The position numbers were made by a program, and so were the translations under genes. Below the pieces are notes generated by a model. That model saw only the letters and a program-made list of their open reading frames with translations. It did no database searches and had not been told where the DNA came from. This document shows positions 57,181 to 64,000 of a stretch of DNA of 64,000 nucleotides, piece after piece; position 1 is the stretch's first letter, and each line of letters opens with the position of its first letter. The DNA comes from Trematomus loennbergii (Eukaryota; Chordata; Actinopteri; Perciformes; Nototheniidae), in the NCBI GenBank assembly GCA_012861695.1, contig JAAOOA010000006.1, positions 13,235,879 to 13,299,878 of the forward strand. Direction: 5' to 3'.

Positions 57181-59319
57181 AAATGAGCCACCACAGGAGA
57201 TGCTGTTGGTCAAAAGAGAGTATGAAAAACACTCACTCCATTATACTCTGATATGTTTGTGTTGCTCTTTGTTCCTTGAAAACATGTTTTAGTGCAAATA
57301 TTACACAAAAGATATTTGGAATTACAGCGGCTGTAATTTGAAAATGCCTCAGTGGATATTTGACCTTAAGAAATAAAATATTTTGAGTCAGGTGCAATGC
57401 TTACATGAAAAATAACTTCCTTTTAAATATAATATATTTTGCTTAAATATTTAGCTTCTAACCATTTTTTGTTTTGTTTTGTTAACGTTTAATACATGAT
57501 ACATGATGTTAACAACGTTTAATACAGGGACTAACATATTGGATTATACTTTAATTAATTCTCCTACATGCAGTGCATGCCATTGCAGTGAAGTCGTCTT
57601 TTTGCTCAGATTTGAAACCTGGACACAAAAAGCTTTACATACCCGACAGCTATTTTGTGGTCACAGGGTTCTTCAGAGCATGCCAGGGGTTGTTCCCTCG
57701 GCCAAGTCCGTCACATCTAGTGTGCAGCCGGAGCTCTCCCCATCACACTGCATACAGCGGAGAAGATATACTGACTGGGGCATACAAATCACATGCCAAA
57801 GCGCAGCATGTGTTATGTTTCTTGCAGATAGATAGATCAATTATTGAAAGAGGACATATTTGATATGATATGAATATTAAAAATATATCAGAGGGCAAAC
57901 AACATTCATGGCTGTCTTCAGATCTGTGCTGAGAGACGTGTGTCAAATCTCCAGAGAGATGCTTTATTCGGAAGGGTCAAGGGGTTCTCTGAAAGTTTTA
58001 TAGATGTAAGAATATTTTTATTTTATTTTTGTTGTTCATTTATAAAAAGTAGTGTAAAAATGTCAACTCTACCTTTCCAAATTATGTTTATTTTAAGCAT
58101 GCCTCATGAATTATTTTCCCCCATATTCATAACGACATATAAATGTCCTTTGACCTAGAATCCATCTTAAGATAAAAAGTCATTACCCACCACAGAAATG
58201 TCAACATCCTCATATTTTTCGTGCTTCCAAAAGACGTTTTTTTCTTGTGCACTCACCCTGTGACTGTTTATTAGGTTTCTAGAACAATGACAATTGGATA
58301 TGTATACTTTTATATGCATTTACTGAGTGCTCGACTATGTGCCAGCTTTGAAAAGACACTGACCCAGGTGCAGAGGGTGAACTAGTAAGATTTGTTTACA
58401 TACATAGCCATTGTGTCCTCGGTCTTACGCAAGTCCTCAGCTGAAACCTTCCCTGTAGTCTATTTCTCCCTTCTGGTTGTTATTACATACAGTGTATGTA
58501 TATATGATTAATGACCCCACTGGGGTATATCCATAATGCTATGACCTCAAGCTAAAATTGAAATGCATGCACTGGATGTAGAGCATTCCTATATTATTGC
58601 CCAATATACTTAGCAGCTATTACATTTGTTGGCACTGGTGAAAATAAAACAGGGCTATGAGGTTTCAAATCAACACGGCCACTCTAAGAAATGGACTTAT
58701 TGGAATTGCATTAGGTTGATTAGACTGCGAAATGAATACTATTTACAATGGAGCAGTGTTAAACACTCTTGTTTCTCCAGCTATAGGAGTGCATCGACAG
58801 TCAGTCAGCATCAATTAAATCTCCTGATCTGTATATCCTGAGAGGCCGGACTTGTTGTCTTCAAATAAAGCCAGTCTGTGGCAGCAGAATGTTTCATTTC
58901 CTCTCGGAGATTGCCCTCAGTAATGCAGAATGCTTATCATAGTCCTGGAAAAGGACTGCAACAACACAACGTTCTGATGCTTGATACCCAGATCGACCTG
59001 AGGCAAAGGCTCAAAGCACTTCTAAACACATGTTAGACCTATGTATTGTTGCCCAGAACCATGGACATTTAGACTCAGGAAACCTCTTGCTTTTTATTGT
59101 CTTGGTGTATATATGTTGTAATGTTTTTTACATTGTGGACATATTGGTCAGGTTAAAATATAAGTAAACATGATGTGTTTTTGTAAGAAGAAAAACATAT
59201 ATTTTGGAAATATTATGATTGGTTATATGTGTCTGTTTGTGCAGATGGAAATGAAAAATGGGGTCTGGGAAGGAAGGGGTTGTGAGGGGGCCAAGCTGTC
59301 CCTGGCCATTCATTCTCTC
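57181..59319. other. 2.1 kb unique sequence, no gene recognised
   Basis: A 13-bp direct repeat (AACGTTTAATACA) occurs at 57484-57496 and 57514-57526. The interval 58620-58950 is more balanced in composition and could be regulatory. The frames at 57503-57863 have no known domain. Confidence 0.43.
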
Positions 59320-59520
59320 TGGCCCCCCTGTCTAATTAATGGGCCTCGTTCATACACGTTATTGCACCAGAGGGTCTGTCACTCATTAATCATGTGACCT
59401 TCTGTGGCACAGTTAATGACCTTGGAGGAGTAGATCAGCTGGAGATGGCTGAAGCTGTGGAATTAAATTGTTTCTGGAAGTGGTCATGGTCACATCAGGC
59501 ACTTTAACAGCCACTCGGCT
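59320..59520. promoter_or_regulatory. Candidate enhancer: homeodomain plus nuclear-receptor half sites
   Basis: Contains GTCTAATTAATGGG, CTCATTAATCATG, AGTTAATGACC and GGAATTAAATTG. Two TGACCTT half sites lie near 59395 and 59417; the second (TGACCTTGG) reads CCAAGGTCA on the other strand, the extended NR5A/ERR-type half site. GTGGTCATGGTCACATC adds two GGTCA cores. There is no repeat and no known protein. The site cluster is read directly; enhancer function is inferred. Confidence 0.42.
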
Positions 59521-61092
59521 CCTGCCCTGTGCTGTTCCCCCTCAGTCTGTGTCTCACCCAGAGCCCCGTGCAGACTCTGCCACATGGCATGGGCAGGGGA
59601 ATTTCAGACACTAGGGCTCAGGATTAGAGTAGGCAGGGGATGGAACCAATGTCGAAACTCAAATCACTCAGTTATGACTTTATTGGCTGATTTCCTGCAT
59701 GACCACCACTGCCTGTCACTCTTCAAATCACTCGTAAAAGAACCAACTTGTGCCAACTTCTTAAAAAACTTCTTTCATCAAAGTTCTGTTTTGTGTAATA
59801 AGTTTTCATTGGAGTTTAGTAACTTCATGTTAAAACTTGAAAATTAAAATGAGTCAAACCTCTACATTTCATCAAATTTAATCTCACATAATTTCAATAT
59901 ATAAAAGCAATCAAGTTGTTGACCTATACCATACGTATGTTTTCTCAGTGAATAATATACCCCTGTACTCCTGTCATGCTGTTGTATTGTAGGCTACATC
60001 AGTTTCTCTACATAACTATTTTATTTAGTAGTTTACAATTGTATTTATTTTCAAATATTTCAGTATCATACCTTTTTAAAGTTGCATTAAAACTTTCATT
60101 TACTTTTAATGTTATTATCAAAATCAGGAAATGTCTGAAACTATTTCACCTGAAGTTAAGGCAAAATAGTAAACCAATGAGGAGATTATTTCACTGCTTC
60201 ATAGCTGAATCAAGTAAAACAGTTCATCTTTCAATAGTCTCCATGTTTATAATTTCACTATTTTGAGAAAAGATAATTTCACCATGTCCAAAGTTTAAAC
60301 GATGATCACGCTATGGCTGCCACCTCCTTTTCACAATCGCAGCATTAACATGTTAGCTTTCTTCTCAGTGACATTGAAATGGAGGGATTTTGTTTATCCC
60401 TGCCTTTGTTTATTTAACATTTTGCTCAGCGGGGGAGTTTCAGATAGATTGTTTTCAAGACAGTCCCTGCAGACAGCGAGCAAACACTCTACAGCTTCAT
60501 CAACAGAACAATCTTCAACTTTCCCCTTCTGCAGTGTGCAGGGAAATGTGACTGAGAGGAACATCATAATGGAATATGATTGAAATGATTGTCATAATTT
60601 TTCAGTCCGTAACAATATGCAAGCACTGTTTTTTTTAAAGGATTTATTTAGAACCATGTCCAAGTGTATCATTACACCAAAAAAAACACATTGATGGATG
60701 AAAACATTTTATTTTCATATGGTGAACATTTGCAAGTTTAGTTGTTAATGATTTCACTCTTGTTTGATGGATTCCAGGTTTTTTTTTCCTCACTTAGAAA
60801 GCATCAACAGACATTTGGGCACATGGAATTCAACCTGAAATACAGCGGGAGCTAAAACAAATCTTTTTGTGCTGAAAAGTGAGTTCACCCCTGAATGAAA
60901 TGAGTTCTGAATTGAGCTCATTCCACATTTGCGGCTCCTATTTGTGCAAATGTGAATCAGGCAAGTTTCGATAGTATCATGGTAGCATTTTATTTTGATT
61001 TAAAAAACATGTTTTTGACAGAAGACAGAGCTTGGTAGAGTAAGTCATGGATGGTTGTATTTGTATACAGTAAAACACACATGAAATTAAAG

Positions 61093-61093
<1 letters not shown>
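59521..61093. other. Unique sequence, mostly AT-rich
   Basis: No gene recognised. The frames at 59584-59847, 59976-60266 and 60302-60583 show no known domain. Confidence 0.48.
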
Positions 61094-61155
<62 letters not shown>

Positions 61156-61214
61156 ACCACACACACACACCACACACCACACACACCACACACACACACA
61201 CCACACACATACAT
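61094..61214. repeat. (CA)n microsatellite with clustered CCA interruptions
   Basis: Pure CA to about 61153, then CA units broken repeatedly by CCA to about 61214. Confidence 0.96.
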
Positions 61215-61346
61215 ATAGAGTGTGCCATTATACTCGATCCCTCTTCTACCACTCTGTCTTCTCATTGCTGTCTTCCTTCTAGCTCTCTTTCCACCATCTT
61301 TCTCCCTGTTGCAAGTGCAGGCTTGATTAATATTTTCCACTGTTCC

Positions 61347-61360
61347 GTAACCATGGCAAT
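61347..61360. promoter_or_regulatory. RFX X-box-like site
   Basis: GTAACCATGGCAAT fits the palindromic X-box GTNRCC-N(0-3)-RGYAAC at every position but the last. It is followed closely by AAGGTCA. Confidence 0.42.
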
Positions 61361-62927
61361 AAGGTCACTGCATATGATACTTAATTGAATTTTCCCAGTG
61401 CTTTTGTGTGCATCTCCTGTGTCCGGACAATAAAAATCTTCCGCTGATGACTGCAACCCCCTTCCTTTACTCCACTCCCCTCCATCTTTCTTTTCATTTT
61501 GTGCCCCATGAATTTATTCATTTGTTTCCTCTGCTACCTCTTTCTTGTACTCCCTTTTTTCCTGGCTGCTCTCTGACCTAGTCTTCCTTGTCCTGTCATA
61601 GCGTTTTACCCCCTCATGAATTGTTCTCTTGCATGCCTTGTCCTTCAGCAGGGAGCATGATAGAGTCATTGTTATACTGTAAAGCCCAAATCTGCTTTAT
61701 TTCAGTTTTTTTAAAGCCACCTGCTGGAACACCACTTGATGACTTATTGCTTTTTAATGCCCGAGCAATACACAATACTCATCTCCTCTTTGCTTGGCCC
61801 TTTTTTGCCCCTCTTTCTCTATTCGTTGCTTACTTCTTCTCTCTTTCAATGCTACATTTGCATACTCAAATCAGTCTCAGGCGCAATCGTTAAATTGATT
61901 TCAAACCACTGATGACTCAAGTGGTGAAACAAAAAGCCTCGCAGCCAGGAAACCATTGGGACACAAAGTGAGCCACTGACATAGGGTGCTCGCTGAGCAG
62001 GTGTTCTGATTAATGCCTAACAAATTGGGGTCCTCTAAGATCCGGACATAAGTGGGAGACACGTCCCCTCTTCACACAACACATGGACCAACACATGCTG
62101 ACTGAGTCTTTGTTCACGCAAGTATGGAGGCTAATCCATGACTAGAGGGGATACAGGTTCACGGGTAGAAAAAAAAACCTGGAGTGGATAAAGAGTGTAG
62201 GGGTGAACAAGAGGTTGAGGTCTGTTTGGGAGCTGGTCTTTTGAAAAACAGTATGCTGGACATAGAAACTAAATTCATCCTTTTTTCATAAATATGTTAT
62301 TGTCCAAATCAGCTGCATTACATTTTGCATGCAGTGAATATTATGTAACTCTTTACATGATCAAATCAAAAAATTAAGTCATACTTAGAACGTTTTACAA
62401 TCAATAACATATAATTCAAAAAAAGCAAGATTGTTTTTGCTGTCCTACTTGGATCTTTCTTTTCCTGAAAGGTCAGTTTTTGTTATTACATTGTAAGGGA
62501 GTTCTGTTTTTTCAAATAAAAGTGTGACAATGATCATGAGGCAATCATTAGACTCAAATAAAAAAGAGAAAGGTAAGGTAAAAGACAGGAAGAAAAAAAT
62601 GCACACATCACATTTGACATATGCACCATAAAATAACCATTAGCAGTTACCTACAATCTGAAGTGACAGTCTATCAATAATGTCACTCTGAAAATGGGAC
62701 AGGTTTGTTGCTGTCTTTAAATCACCAGAGACTCCATATAGCAGAAAAGCGTGCTGTTATAGAAAATGCATTAAGGGTTGATGTTAATGGGTGTGGTGGG
62801 AGCAGTGGGACACCCAGAGCGCTGGAGGACAACGCTCACCTCTCACCGAGACTCACGCTTTAGACACCTGCCCGGTCCGCGGCTCAGTGCTGAAGACAAC
62901 ATACTACGGTTCAACTCAGGAGTAGAT
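61361..62927. other. Unique sequence, no gene recognised
   Basis: Pyrimidine-rich to about 61600, then mixed. The frame at 61588-61893 has no known domain. Confidence 0.46.
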
Positions 62928-63012
62928 ATCATTTATACATTTTTATTTATCAAGCACTTTTCCAAGTACCCAAAGACGCTTTACAAAGATACAAAAATCA
63001 AATCAAGGTCAC
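62928..63012 (-). mobile_element. Short LINE-type 3' tail fragment (L2-like)
   Basis: Read on the minus strand, CTTTGGGTACTTGGAAAAG leads to GTGCTTGATAAATAAAAATG. This arrangement (CTTTGGG then AAGTGCT then ATAAATAAAA) is typical of 3' ends of fish L2-type LINEs and the SINEs that share their tails. Only the 3' UTR is present and the inner boundary is uncertain. Confidence 0.5.
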
Positions 63013-63479
63013 ATAACATTCAACCCAATATAAAAAAGCGTATTACTATAATTAAATATCTTTTCATCTCAAAATGTTGAAATGTGCTGCACAACAAAAA
63101 ATGTCATAGGCTTTAGTTCTTTCTGTTTTCTTTGTCGTGTTATATTTATATATTTTTGTTTAATATTTTAATAACATATCAAATTATCGCATCTGGTATA
63201 CTCTACATATAAATATATGTTTTGTTTGTTAACTTTTATTTAGGGTAAAAACTATTATTTATGAATATTCTTATCTACAGAGCAGCTATATTAAAATGTA
63301 TTATTACAATCTCTATTCAATCTGAAGTAGACAACCTCCAAACCAAACACACTCAACCTTATACAATCTCTTTAGCCATTTACAAAGCAAACTCTGTCAC
63401 TTTCAAAGATATGCAAACTGGCATGCAAACAAGCACAAGCAACTGCACTTGCAAAAACACGTGCACACTGTCTTGAATT
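63013..63479. other. AT-rich unique sequence
   Basis: No gene seen. The frame at 63261-63476 has no known domain. Confidence 0.5.
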
Positions 63480-64000
63480 CACTAACCAACCCCTTCCTCC
63501 CTAATGGGGCATTTGTATACAATCAAACTTCGTGTTGCATATGAATGGCCCTACTAATGAATGGAACATGCACGGAATGTCTGTCAGCTTTGAAAGCCAG
63601 GAGCAGAGCACACTTCATTTCTATTACCATGTTTAATTTGGAAGCACGTGGAGGCTATAGTATGCCCATCTGCTCCCCACACGCCCCTCTGCCGCCCCAT
63701 TTCTACCATGCGCTCGCGTAACAGGCAGGCATTGTAGCAACAAGTGTCTTCACATTACCACGCTTGCCAGCTCCCCTCACTTGGCAGCGAGCCTGCTAAG
63801 CTGCCCGCCCCCTTACGAGAAAAATACTTGATTGTGCCAGGGAGAGAGCTTAGGGGGTAGACCAGGAAGAGGGGTGAGGAGGGGGATTTGATTTACATAC
63901 TGCAGTTAAGGCGACACTCATCAGATTTTAAACAGCTTCAGAGCAATTAAGGGTCATTAGTCCTTTTTGTTTTCTGTTGTGGCACAATGTAGCAGTTGTG
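63480..64000. promoter_or_regulatory. Candidate conserved non-coding block at the right edge
   Basis: A GC-balanced, repeat-free block following AT-rich DNA and running off the window. It contains TGCATATGAATGG, CCTACTAATGAATGG, TTTAATTTGG, GAGCAATTAAGGG and GTCATTAGTCC. No open frame is convincing. Regulatory function is inferred, and the block may continue beyond the window. Confidence 0.33.

Overview
The window looks like non-coding nuclear DNA from a vertebrate, most likely a ray-finned (teleost, probably percomorph) fish. The evidence is about ten long (CA)n/(TG)n arrays, a LINE-2 3' relic whose C-terminal peptide has the form common in teleost L2 elements, several short non-autonomous DNA transposons, and moderate AT-richness. 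There is no bacterial-style gene packing, no operon, and no ribosome-binding-site logic. The species call is an inference, not something read directly.

I find no protein-coding gene I can support. Every long open frame is (a) a translation of a CA/TG/CT/poly-C repeat, (b) transposon sequence, or (c) an isolated frame with no recognisable domain and no convincing splice context. The single retained protein fragment is the degenerate C-terminus of an L2 LINE. No tRNA, rRNA, known microRNA or CRISPR array was recognised. The simplest reading is a gene desert or a very large intron.

Layout. 0-8 kb: two non-autonomous DNA transposons with clear terminal inverted repeats and 5-bp target-site duplications (461-1550; 6370-7834, the latter carrying a hAT-like insertion), plus two CA arrays. 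8-13 kb: unique sequence with one weak exon-like block. 13.4-16.6 kb: a 33-nt palindrome, the L2 relic, a (C)n(AC)n array and a 441-bp fold-back element. 16.6-24 kb: mostly unique, including a patch with paired octamer-like sites near 20.3 kb. 24 kb: a 69-bp double-hairpin module directly abutting a (TG)n array; an almost identical copy lies in inverted orientation at 55.4 kb. 24-49 kb: long unique stretches, a CpG cluster at 30.2 kb and several GC-balanced, homeodomain-site-rich blocks that resemble conserved non-coding elements. 49-64 kb: a diverged 48-bp direct duplication, a 134-unit pure (TG)n array, further enhancer-like blocks, a LINE-tail fragment at 62.9 kb, and a candidate regulatory block running off the right edge.

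The most unusual signal is the pair of double-hairpin modules (23982-24050 and 55448-55516, 68 of 69 bases the same), each with (TG)n on the same side of the hairpin. They may belong to a small hairpin-ended mobile family linked to microsatellites. All enhancer-like calls are pattern-based and need alignment to other fish genomes.
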